DNA of 5,962 nt from Acidobacteria bacterium RIFCSPHIGHO2_01_FULL_67_28 (GTDB lineage: Bacteria; Acidobacteriota; Terriglobia; Acidiferrales; 2-02-FULL-67-57): positions 1 to 5,962 of the forward strand of contig MEKM01000146.1 in assembly GCA_001766965.1 (NCBI GenBank), read 5' to 3'. A program made the translations under genes and the position numbers. Below the pieces are notes generated by a model. That model saw only the letters and a program-made list of their open reading frames with translations. It made no database searches and was not told where the DNA came from. Positions 1-5,375 of this stretch are shown here, one piece after another (position 1 is the first letter of the stretch; every line of letters starts with the position of its first letter).

Positions 1-1092
1 CACCAGCCGCCGGCCCTGCTCTTCCTCCGCAACCGGTTCGTCGAGCGCGAGCGCCGGGGTGTTCGGCCGAGGAGAATACTTGAAGGAGAAAACGCCGTCG
101 CACTGCACTTCGTCGAGCAGCGTCAAGGTTTCCTCGAAGTCCGCCTCGGTCTCGCCCGGAAAGCCCACAATAATGTCGCTCGTAATGCTAATAGCACGCC
201 GCGCGGCGCGAATCAACGCGATTTTCTCCAGGTACTGCTCGCGGGTGTACTCCCGCGCCATGCGGCCGAGCACCCGGGTCGAGCCCGACTGCACCGGCAG
301 ATGCACATGGTTGCACAGCGTGGGCCGCGACTCGATGGCCGCGACGATGTCGGCGGTGAAATCCCGCGGATGCGAAGTCGTGAAGCGCACGCGGCGAATC
401 CCGGGAGCCTCACTGACCGCCGCCAGCAGCTCGGCGAAGCTCATCCGGCGCGGCGAGGGGTCGCGGTAGGAGTTGACGTTCTGTCCCAGGAGCTGAACCT
501 CCGTGTAACCGGCGCCGGCCAGGCGGCGCGCTTCGGCCAAAATCGAGTCGCTCGTCCGGCTGCGCTCCGGCCCGCGCGTGAACGGCACCACGCAGTAGGC
601 GCAAGCCTTGTCGCAGCCTTCGATGATGGTCAAGTAGGCGCGGAAAGGGTTGTCGCGGCGGGTGAACTCGGTCTCGAAAGCTTCGTCGTCGTACGCCAGC
701 CCGCTGACCCGCTCCTGGCCGCTCCCGAGGCGCACCAGCAACTCGGGAAGCTTCCGGTAGCTGGCCGAGCCGCACACCAGGCTGACATAGGGGACCTGCG
801 CGAAGATCTTTTCTCCTTCAAGCTGCGCCAGGCAGCCGAGCACCGCCACCCTCTTCTTGCCCGCCACGGCGTCCGCCTTGAAATGCCCGAGGCGCGAATA
901 GACCTTGTGCTCGGCCTTGTCGCGGATGGCGCAGGTATTGAGCAGGACGAGGTCGGCGGCGTCGGACGAAGCGGCCGCCTGGTAGCCCTGCGCCAGGAGC
1001 TCGCCCGCGACTTTCTCCGAGTCGTGGACGTTCATCTGGCAGCCGAAGGTTTCGATGTAGAAAGTCTGTGGCTTCGCAATCCCGGCGCCCAT
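1..1092 (-). CDS. miaB: tRNA-2-methylthio-N6-dimethylallyladenosine synthase MiaB (C-terminus cut by window)
   Basis: This radical SAM methylthiotransferase adds a methylthio group to i6A37 in tRNAs that read UNN codons. The 364 visible residues start at the ATG complementary to 1090-1092. The N-terminal MTTase domain opens with FYIETFGCQMN and carries auxiliary-cluster cysteines C18, C54 (NTCAIRDKA) and C87 (LGCLAQ). The radical SAM triad follows as C160, C164 and C167 (EGCDKACAYCVVPF). Later family motifs are LLGQNVNSY (201-209), HLPVQSGS (264-271) and DIIVGFPGET (306-315). The FGCQMN signature favours MiaB over RimO or MtaB. The frame is still open at base 1, so the end of the protein with the TRAM RNA-binding domain, probably 80-110 residues, is missing. 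No Shine-Dalgarno sequence precedes the ATG, and the predicted promoter would start transcription almost on it, which suggests a leaderless mRNA. The gene is divergent from tolQ across 150 bp. The family call is very secure; leaderless expression is inference. Confidence 0.96.
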   Translation of the reverse strand, partial: MGAGIAKPQTFYIETFGCQMNVHDSEKVAGELLAQGYQAAASSDAADLVLLNTCAIRDKAEHKVYSRLGHFKADAVAGKKRVAVLGCLAQLEGEKIFAQVPYVSLVCGSASYRKLPELLVRLGSGQERVSGLAYDDEAFETEFTRRDNPFRAYLTIIEGCDKACAYCVVPFTRGPERSRTSDSILAEARRLAGAGYTEVQLLGQNVNSYRDPSPRRMSFAELLAAVSEAPGIRRVRFTTSHPRDFTADIVAAIESRPTLCNHVHLPVQSGSTRVLGRMAREYTREQYLEKIALIRAARRAISITSDIIVGFPGETEADFEETLTLLDEVQCDGVFSFKYSPRPNTPALALDEPVAEEEQGRRLV

Positions 1093-1099
1093 CAGTCGC

Positions 1100-1128
1100 A
1101 GTCTAACACAGCCCCGCCGACCCCTCAA
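1100..1128 (-). promoter_or_regulatory. Predicted sigma70-type promoter of miaB
   Basis: On the minus strand there is a -35 box TTGAGG (complement of 1123-1128), a 17-bp spacer and an extended -10, TGT followed by TAGACT (hexamer complement of 1100-1105). Each hexamer matches the consensus at 4 of 6 positions, and the spacing is ideal. Transcription would begin near 1093, at or within a base or two of the miaB ATG at 1092, leaving no room for a ribosome-binding site. Its spacer shares an 11-base block with the tolQ promoter on the other strand. This is a prediction from sequence only. Confidence 0.5.
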
Positions 1129-1189
1129 GGCGGGCCCGCGCACTTCCAAAACCTCCGGCGGGTCAAATTGACTGGCCTGCGGGGCTGTG
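1107..1189. repeat. 11-bp perfect inverted repeat shared by two divergent promoters
   Basis: CACAGCCCCGC at 1107-1117 is the exact reverse complement of GCGGGGCTGTG at 1179-1189, with 61 bp between the arms. Each arm fills the 3' part of the spacer of the promoter on its side and supplies the TG of an extended -10. Neither predicted transcript contains the repeat, so it should act as DNA and not as an RNA hairpin. It could be a paired protein-binding site, or a trace of a duplicated and inverted promoter. Confidence 0.65.
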
Positions 1190-1196
1190 CTACTTT
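1168..1196 (+). promoter_or_regulatory. Predicted sigma70-type promoter of the tol-pal operon
   Basis: The -35 box TTGACT (1168-1173) is separated by 17 bp from the -10 box TACTTT (1191-1196). TG at 1188-1189 makes an extended -10. The -35 matches 5 of 6 consensus positions. Transcription would start near 1203, giving a leader of about 40 nt before tolQ. A GTCAA-A-TTGAC palindrome (1162-1172) overlaps the -35, and TTGACTGG is repeated at 1196-1203, over the predicted start site. Spacing and position make this the best promoter in the window. Confidence 0.6.
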
Positions 1197-1219
1197 TGAC
1201 TGGAACCGCGCGGCGGCGG

Positions 1220-1229
1220 CAAACGTTTG
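1220..1229. promoter_or_regulatory. Palindrome CAAACGTTTG in the tolQ leader, possible operator
   Basis: This perfect 10-bp palindrome with a central CG sits about 18-27 bases downstream of the predicted tolQ start site and just before the tolQ Shine-Dalgarno sequence. LacI-family operators typically have a central CG, and the core resembles the PurR box of enterobacteria. A repressor here could act as a roadblock. No regulator gene is in view, so the operator role is a guess. Confidence 0.25.
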
Positions 1230-1234
1230 GAAAC

Positions 1235-1239
1235 GGAGG
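1235..1239 (+). promoter_or_regulatory. tolQ ribosome binding site, short spacing
   Basis: GGAGG lies only 3 bases before the tolQ ATG at 1243, closer than the usual 5-9. No in-frame ATG, GTG or TTG just downstream keeps the TolQ N-terminus at its normal length, so the start is kept despite the tight spacing. Confidence 0.55.
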
Positions 1240-1242
1240 CGA

Positions 1243-1932
1243 ATGGCGACGGCAACTTTCTGGGTCCTGCAAAGCGACCTGGCCCGGCTGCTCTTGCAAA
1301 CCGGCTGGGTAGCACGCCTGGTTCTTCTCATTCTGGTGGGCTTTTCCATCCTCTCCTGGGCGGTCATCTACCGCAAGTACATGGCCATCCGGCGCGCCCG
1401 CGAGCACACCGACAAGTTCCTCGAGAGTTTCCGGGCGAGCGGGGGGCTGCCGGAAGCCCGGCCCCTTGTCAGCGCTTTCGCCGCCAGCCCGCTGGCGCAG
1501 GTCTATGCGGCCGGGATGAAAGAGGTGGAGGGCGCGCGCGGCGCAGCCGGGAAAAATCCGCATTTCCCGGCGGACTCCACCGCCGTGAGCGTGGCCTTGC
1601 AGGTAGCCTCGGCCGGCGAAATCGCCCAGCTTGAGCGCTGGATGAGCTTCCTCGCCACCACGGGCGCGGTCACGCCCTTCATCGGTCTGTTCGGCACGGT
1701 CTGGGGGATCATTGACGCCTTCATGGGACTGGGCGAGTCGGGCGCGACCACGCTGCGCGCCGTGGCCCCGGGCATCGCCGAAGCTCTCATCGCCACCGCC
1801 GCCGGCCTCTTCGCCGCCATCCCCGCCGTCATCGCCTACAACTACTTCCTCCACCAGGTGCGGCGCTTCGCCACGCGGATGGAGAATTTCACGCTGGAGT
1901 TTCTGGCCCGCCTCGAGAAGGCGGGCGCCTAG
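1243..1932 (+). CDS. tolQ: TolQ, proton-channel subunit of the Tol-Pal motor (MotA/TolQ/ExbB family)
   Basis: TolQ is the inner-membrane subunit that, with TolR, forms the proton channel powering the TolA-type protein. The product has 229 residues, matching the usual length of about 230. It has three membrane segments: TM1 at about 23-43 (LVLLILVGFSILSWAVIY), a cytoplasmic loop with FLESF and the ExbB-type helices, TM2 at about 137-161 and TM3 at about 174-199. The family signature is clear in TPFIGLFGTVWGI (144-156) and APGIAEALIATAAGLFAAIP (175-194). T152 and T185 line up with the channel threonines T145 and T178 of E. coli TolQ. The ATG at 1243 is chosen because it gives the family's normal start; the frame stays open far upstream, but there it lies antisense to miaB. 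The gene is first in the operon, 14 bp before tolR. ExbB is the alternative reading, but tolB and pal downstream decide for TolQ. Confidence 0.96.
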   Translation: MATATFWVLQSDLARLLLQTGWVARLVLLILVGFSILSWAVIYRKYMAIRRAREHTDKFLESFRASGGLPEARPLVSAFAASPLAQVYAAGMKEVEGARGAAGKNPHFPADSTAVSVALQVASAGEIAQLERWMSFLATTGAVTPFIGLFGTVWGIIDAFMGLGESGATTLRAVAPGIAEALIATAAGLFAAIPAVIAYNYFLHQVRRFATRMENFTLEFLARLEKAGA

Positions 1933-1946
1933 CCGGGAGGTCCCCC

Positions 1947-2372
1947 ATGCAAGTCCCCAAACGCCATCCGCGCACGGCCAGCTCGCTCGCCGACATCAAC
2001 ATCACGCCCTTCGTGGACGTGGTGCTGGTGCTGCTCATCATCTTCATGCTGACGGCGCCCATCCTGCAGTCGGGGATCGAGGTGGAGCTGCCGAAGACGA
2101 AGACGGTGAAGGCCATCAACGAGGAGCGGCTGGTGGTGACCATCGACCGCAGCCAGCGGCTCTACCTCGGCAACGAGCTCATGAACATCAACGCCCTGGG
2201 CAAAGTCCTGCGGGCCAAGATGCCCGCGGGCCAACACTCGGTCTTCGTCCGCTGCGACGAGTCGGTGCCCTTCGGCACTTTCGCCACCGTGATGGACACC
2301 ATCCGCCGCGCCGGCATCGAGAACATCAGCGTGGTGACCGAGCCGCTGCGCACCGCGGAGCGGCGCTCCTGA
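1947..2372 (+). CDS. tolR: TolR, proton-channel subunit of the Tol-Pal motor (ExbD/TolR family)
   Basis: TolR partners TolQ in the inner membrane and couples proton flow to movement of the TolA-type protein. The 141 residues match the family's usual 135-150. A short cytoplasmic N-terminus leads into the signature ADINITPFVDVVLVLLIIFM (15-34). D24 is the membrane aspartate that carries protons, equivalent to D23 of E. coli TolR. A single membrane helix covers about 21-38, followed by GIEVELPK (residues 43-50) and a periplasmic ExbD-type domain ending near ENISVVTEPL (124-133). GGGAGG-like Shine-Dalgarno sequence (GGGAGG at 1935-1940) lies 6 bases before the ATG. It follows tolQ by 14 bp and ends 7 bp before the transducer gene, so the three are almost certainly co-transcribed. 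ExbD is the alternative name; context favours TolR. Confidence 0.96.
   Translation: MQVPKRHPRTASSLADINITPFVDVVLVLLIIFMLTAPILQSGIEVELPKTKTVKAINEERLVVTIDRSQRLYLGNELMNINALGKVLRAKMPAGQHSVFVRCDESVPFGTFATVMDTIRRAGIENISVVTEPLRTAERRS
2357..2369 (+). other. Small hairpin at the tolR stop / transducer gene start
   Basis: GGAGC-GGC-GCTCC can fold into a 5-bp stem with a 3-nt loop, ending directly before the tolR TGA (2370-2372). The only GGAG near the next ATG (2380) is in its left arm, 19 bases away, too far for normal initiation. A ribosome finishing tolR would open the hairpin, which fits translational coupling. The stem is short, and this is inference. Confidence 0.3.
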
Positions 2373-2379
2373 CAAACAA

Positions 2380-3168
2380 ATGGCGGTTGCGACCCTGAAT
2401 TCGAACGAGAGCCTGACCAAGCCGCTGCTTGTCTCCGCCGGCGGCCACGCCCTGGTGCTGGTGTTTCTCCTCGCGAGCTTCCACCAGCACTTCCGGGGCG
2501 AGCCCTGGGGCGGGCCGGGCGGCGGCGCCATCCAGGTGTCGGTGGTGCGGAACCTGCCGGGCGTCCCCTTGCCGCGGCCGCCGGTTGTGGCTGAAGGGCG
2601 CGTGGCCACCGAGACGCCGGGCCTGCACCCCTCCCAGGAAAAGAAGGCGGAGCCGCAGCCGGAGGAGCGCGCCCAGGAAATCCCTCGCTTCGGCGAGGAG
2701 CCGCGCAAGCAGACGGCGCCGACCCGGAAGGAAGACCGCCCGACGTTTCTTTCCCCGGGAGCGATTCCCTCGTCGGGTGGCGGTCCCGTGGCCCTGCCCT
2801 ACAGCTCATTCCAGATGGGTGGAGCCGAAGGTGGGATGAGCTTCGGCTCGGGCGGCGCCTTCGGGAGCCGCTACCCCTGGTACGTCGAAAGCGTGCGGCG
2901 TCGCATCAGCAGCAACTGGCTGTTGTCGACGGTTGACCCGTACGTCAAATGGGCCCCGCGCGCCGTGATCACTTTTGAAATCCTGCGCAACGGCACCATC
3001 GTCAACACCCAGGTGCTGCAATCGAGCGGGGTGGCGTCGGTCGACCGCTCGGCCCTGCGGGCCATCCACGATTCGTCGCCGCTCGAGCGCCTTCCCTCCG
3101 ACTACACGGGCGAAGTCGTGGCGGTGGAGTTCTGGTTTGACTTCCGGCGGCCGGAAGGAAAGCCATGA
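2380..3168 (+). CDS. TolA/TonB-type energy transducer with TonB-like C-terminal domain
   Basis: This 262-residue protein occupies the tolA position and should carry energy from TolQ-TolR across the periplasm to TolB and Pal. It has a short cytoplasmic N-terminus and one membrane helix at about 15-34 (PLLVSAGGHALVLVFLLAS). S19 and H23 form the S-x3-H motif that TonB (S16, H20) and TolA (S18, H22) use to engage their motors. A linker at about 38-164 is rich in proline and charge, then in glycine (133-163). A TolA/TonB C-terminal domain spans about 165-257, starting YPWYVESVRRRISSNW and continuing through ITFEILRNGTI, SSGVASVDRSALRAI and VAVEFWFDF. The long alanine/lysine-rich helical stalk of enterobacterial TolA is absent, so it resembles TonB in build. 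There is no usable Shine-Dalgarno sequence; it starts 7 bp after the tolR stop and is probably coupled to it. Its TGA overlaps the tolB ATG. A TolA role is inferred from motif and place. Confidence 0.88.
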   Translation: MAVATLNSNESLTKPLLVSAGGHALVLVFLLASFHQHFRGEPWGGPGGGAIQVSVVRNLPGVPLPRPPVVAEGRVATETPGLHPSQEKKAEPQPEERAQEIPRFGEEPRKQTAPTRKEDRPTFLSPGAIPSSGGGPVALPYSSFQMGGAEGGMSFGSGGAFGSRYPWYVESVRRRISSNWLLSTVDPYVKWAPRAVITFEILRNGTIVNTQVLQSSGVASVDRSALRAIHDSSPLERLPSDYTGEVVAVEFWFDFRRPEGKP

Positions 3169-4508
3169 GACGGCGTCTCCCCTTGGCGGTGGCGGCACTG
3201 GCGGCGGCAGCGCTGTTGCCGGTCTGTCTCGAGTCGCAGCAGGACTGGTTCCGCACCGGCACGGGCGTCGGCGTAGAGAAAGTGCGCCTGGCGGTTCCGG
3301 CCTTCGCCGCCCGCTCGGCCGAAGTACAAACGGCCGCCAGCGTCTTCTACGCCGTCCTCCGGGACGACCTGGAGGCAAGCGGCGTGGTCGACCTGGTGAG
3401 CCCGAGCTTCCAACCGTTGCAGGTCCCTTCCCTGCCCGGTGAATTGAACGCCGAAGCCTGGTTGCAGGCGCCGACCGGCGCCCACATGGTCGCCTACGGC
3501 AACGTGAGCTTCGCCGAGAATCAGCTGCTGGTGAGCGCCTGGCTGTCGGATGTGCGCAACCCCCAGGCGCCCCCCGTGCTCGCCAAGCGCTACCGGGGCG
3601 ACCTGACCGAGGAGCAGGCCCGCCAGCTCGCCCACCAGTTCGCCGACGACATCATCGAGCGCTTGAGCGGCGGCGTCCCCGGCATCGCGCAAACTCAAAT
3701 CGCCTTCGTCAGCGACCGCAGCGGCAACAAGGAAATCTGGGTAATGGACTACGACGGGCACGGCCAGCGGCAGATCACCCGCGAGGGGCTCATCTGCCTG
3801 ACGCCGCGCTGGTCGCCCGACAAGAGCCGCCTGGCCTACACCGCGTTTGAGCGCGCGTCCGCCAGCTCCGAGGTGACCCGCACCGCCATCCACCTTTACT
3901 CGCTGGTGATGAACCGCCGGCTGGCGTTCCCCTACCTCGGGGGCACCACCACCACGCCGGCCTGGTCGCCCGACGGGCAGGAGCTGGCGCTCTCGTCCAG
4001 CCGCACTGGCGACCACGAAATCTACGTGGTGGCGAGCGACGGCGGGCGGCTGCGGCGGCTCACTTATTCCGCGGGCGTCGACATCTCGCCGGCGTGGAAC
4101 CCGGTGACGGCAAAACAAATCGCTTTCGTGTCCGACCGCGGCGGGTCGCCGCAGATCTACCTGATGGACGCCGACGGCGCCAACGTGGAGCGGCTGACCA
4201 CCGGCGAAGGCTACGCCGTCTCCCCCGCCTGGTCGCCCAACGGGCAGATGATCGCCTTCGCCTGGCAGCGGAACAACAGCAACTTCGACCTCTACGTGAT
4301 GGACGTGGCCACCCGGCAGACCGTGCAGCTCACGCACGACGCCGGCCGCAACGAGCAGCCCACCTGGGCTCCCGACGGCCGCCACCTGGTGTTCCAGTCC
4401 ACCCGCAGCGGGCGGAACCAGATCTGGATGATGCTGGCCGACGGCGTCGGCTTGCGGCAGCTGACCTTCGAGGGCTCGAACACCGCCCCCCACTGGTCAC
4501 CGCGGTAG
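3165..4508 (+). CDS. tolB: TolB, periplasmic beta-propeller protein of the Tol-Pal system
   Basis: TolB sits in the periplasm, binds Pal at the outer membrane and is released or remodelled through the TolA-type protein. The product has 447 residues (E. coli 430). Residues 1 to about 24 look like a signal peptide: MRRR, then an alanine/leucine core (5-20). The N-terminal alpha/beta domain covers about 36-165, with KVRLAVPAFAAR (39-50), FYAVLRDDLEASGVVDLVSP (61-80) and AYGNVSFAENQLLVSAWL (110-127). A six-bladed propeller follows from about 175, shown by repeats built on IAFVSDRSG...EIWVMDYDG...ITR and W(S/A)P(D/N)G, with tryptophans near 216, 267, 311, 356, 401 and 444. The ATG overlaps the previous stop as ATGA and is preceded by GGAAGGAA (3153-3160). 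C21 in the signal is not in a proper lipobox. Tandem PD40 repeats also occur in other proteins, but domain order and neighbours make TolB secure. Confidence 0.96.
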   Translation: MRRRLPLAVAALAAAALLPVCLESQQDWFRTGTGVGVEKVRLAVPAFAARSAEVQTAASVFYAVLRDDLEASGVVDLVSPSFQPLQVPSLPGELNAEAWLQAPTGAHMVAYGNVSFAENQLLVSAWLSDVRNPQAPPVLAKRYRGDLTEEQARQLAHQFADDIIERLSGGVPGIAQTQIAFVSDRSGNKEIWVMDYDGHGQRQITREGLICLTPRWSPDKSRLAYTAFERASASSEVTRTAIHLYSLVMNRRLAFPYLGGTTTTPAWSPDGQELALSSSRTGDHEIYVVASDGGRLRRLTYSAGVDISPAWNPVTAKQIAFVSDRGGSPQIYLMDADGANVERLTTGEGYAVSPAWSPNGQMIAFAWQRNNSNFDLYVMDVATRQTVQLTHDAGRNEQPTWAPDGRHLVFQSTRSGRNQIWMMLADGVGLRQLTFEGSNTAPHWSPR

Positions 4509-4524
4509 CCCCCGCCGATTTTGG

Positions 4525-4553
4525 TTGCAGAGTTTAGTGACGGTAGCTATGAT
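4525..4553 (+). promoter_or_regulatory. Possible internal promoter for pal and cpoB
   Basis: In the 89-bp gap between tolB and pal, TTGCAG (4525-4530) is followed after 17 bp by TATGAT (4548-4553). The -10 matches 5 of 6 consensus positions; the -35 keeps only TTG. Transcription would begin near 4560, leaving a leader of about 38 nt before pal. Pal is needed in far more copies than the motor, so a separate promoter makes sense, but this is a prediction. No terminator hairpin is seen in the gap. Confidence 0.45.
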
Positions 4554-4585
4554 GGGGCCACTTTTGGGAGATTCAGACCCTGGAC

Positions 4586-4593
4586 GGAGGTGA
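4586..4593 (+). promoter_or_regulatory. Strong pal ribosome binding site
   Basis: GGAGGTGA is a full match to the anti-Shine-Dalgarno sequence. The GGAGG core ends 7 bases before the pal ATG at 4598. It is the strongest site in the window and fits the high abundance expected of Pal. Confidence 0.75.
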
Positions 4594-4597
4594 GGGC

Positions 4598-5338
4598 ATG
4601 GTGCTGCGTCGCGGATTGCGCTGGATCGGACTCCTGACGCTCCTGGTGTTGGTGGCGATGACGGGCTGCAAGAAGAAGCCCGTGGCCCCGCCGCCCACGC
4701 CTCCGCCCCCGCCGGCTCCGGCGGCGCCGACGGCAACGTTGCGGGCCACGCCGAGCGTCATCGAGCAGGGACAGTCCACTACGCTCTCCTGGAATTCGAC
4801 CAACGCCACCGAGCTGCGTCTCGACCCTGGTCCCGGCTCGGTCGGGCCGCAGGGCTCGACCTCGGTGAGCCCCGACCGCTCGACCACCTACACGCTGCTG
4901 GCCACCGGCCCGGGCGGCCGGGCGGAAGCCAGCGCCCGGGTGACCGTCAACGCACCTCCGCCGCCTCCGCCGCCCGCGCGCATGTCGGCGGAAGAGGCGT
5001 TCGCCCGGCGGGTGCGGGACGCTTACTTCGATTTCGACAAATCCGACATCCGTCCCGACACCCGGGTGACCCTGACGCAGACAGCCGAGTTCTTGCGCGA
5101 GTACGGGAACGTGCGCGTGCTCCTCGAAGGCCACTGCGACGAACGCGGCTCCACCGAGTACAACCTCGGCCTGGGCGACCGCCGCGCCAACGCCACGCGC
5201 GACTTCCTGATCTCGCTCGGCATCGCCGGCGACCGGATGCAGATGGTCAGCTACGGCAAGGAGCGCCCGATCTGCACAGAAAGCAACGAGGACTGCTGGC
5301 AGCGCAACCGTCGCGCGCATTTTGTGATGCTCAAGTAG
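4598..5338 (+). CDS. pal: Pal, peptidoglycan-associated outer-membrane lipoprotein with an added Ig-like domain
   Basis: Pal anchors the outer membrane to peptidoglycan and is the outer-membrane end of the Tol machine. The 246 residues begin with a lipoprotein signal, MVLRRGLRWIGL then LLVLVAMTGC, with C24 as the lipidated cysteine and K25 at +2, which permits outer-membrane sorting. A proline-rich linker (28-44) follows, then an extra domain at about 46-118 (TPSVIEQGQSTTLSW, STTYTLLATG, ASARVTV) that reads as a bacterial Ig-like beta sandwich. A second proline tract (120-126) leads to the OmpA-like domain at about 130-246: YFDFDKSDIR (143-152), EGHCDERGSTEYN (177-189), DRRANA (194-199), VSYGKERP (217-224). 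D181 and R196 match the diaminopimelate-binding pair of OmpA/Pal. C226 and C233 could form a disulfide. Ordinary Pal (about 170 residues) lacks the middle domain. It follows tolB by 89 bp and precedes cpoB by 37 bp. Confidence 0.95.
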   Translation: MVLRRGLRWIGLLTLLVLVAMTGCKKKPVAPPPTPPPPPAPAAPTATLRATPSVIEQGQSTTLSWNSTNATELRLDPGPGSVGPQGSTSVSPDRSTTYTLLATGPGGRAEASARVTVNAPPPPPPPARMSAEEAFARRVRDAYFDFDKSDIRPDTRVTLTQTAEFLREYGNVRVLLEGHCDERGSTEYNLGLGDRRANATRDFLISLGIAGDRMQMVSYGKERPICTESNEDCWQRNRRAHFVMLK

Positions 5339-5375
5339 GGCGTCGCGGAAGTCGGGACCGGAGAGGAGGACCGCA

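Noticed and set aside
1130..1139. Palindrome GCGGGCCCGC between the two promoters
   Set aside because: Perfect but made only of G and C in a GC-rich gap, so chance is likely; not in register with either promoter.
1196..1224. Second tolQ promoter using TTGACT at 1196
   Set aside because: Nothing resembling a -10 box lies 16-19 bp downstream; the region there is GGC repeats.
301..1242. Open frame running into tolQ that would give a 543-residue protein
   Set aside because: The added 314 residues are mostly antisense to miaB and resemble no membrane or periplasmic protein; TolQ starting at 1243 has the exact family length.
3213..3227. Possible lipoprotein signal in TolB (LPVC, C21)
   Set aside because: Valine before the cysteine and proline at -2 do not fit a lipobox, and TolB is a soluble periplasmic protein.
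3102..4493. Long minus-strand open frame opposite tolB
   Set aside because: It is a GC-rich shadow of tolB, rich in G, R, V, A and H, with no family motif; the plus-strand frame shows full TolB signatures.
4682..4729. Proline-codon repeats in pal (also 4955-4979) as a tandem DNA repeat
   Set aside because: They are ordinary proline-rich protein linkers coded by mixed CCG/CCC/CCT/CCA codons, not a true repeat array.
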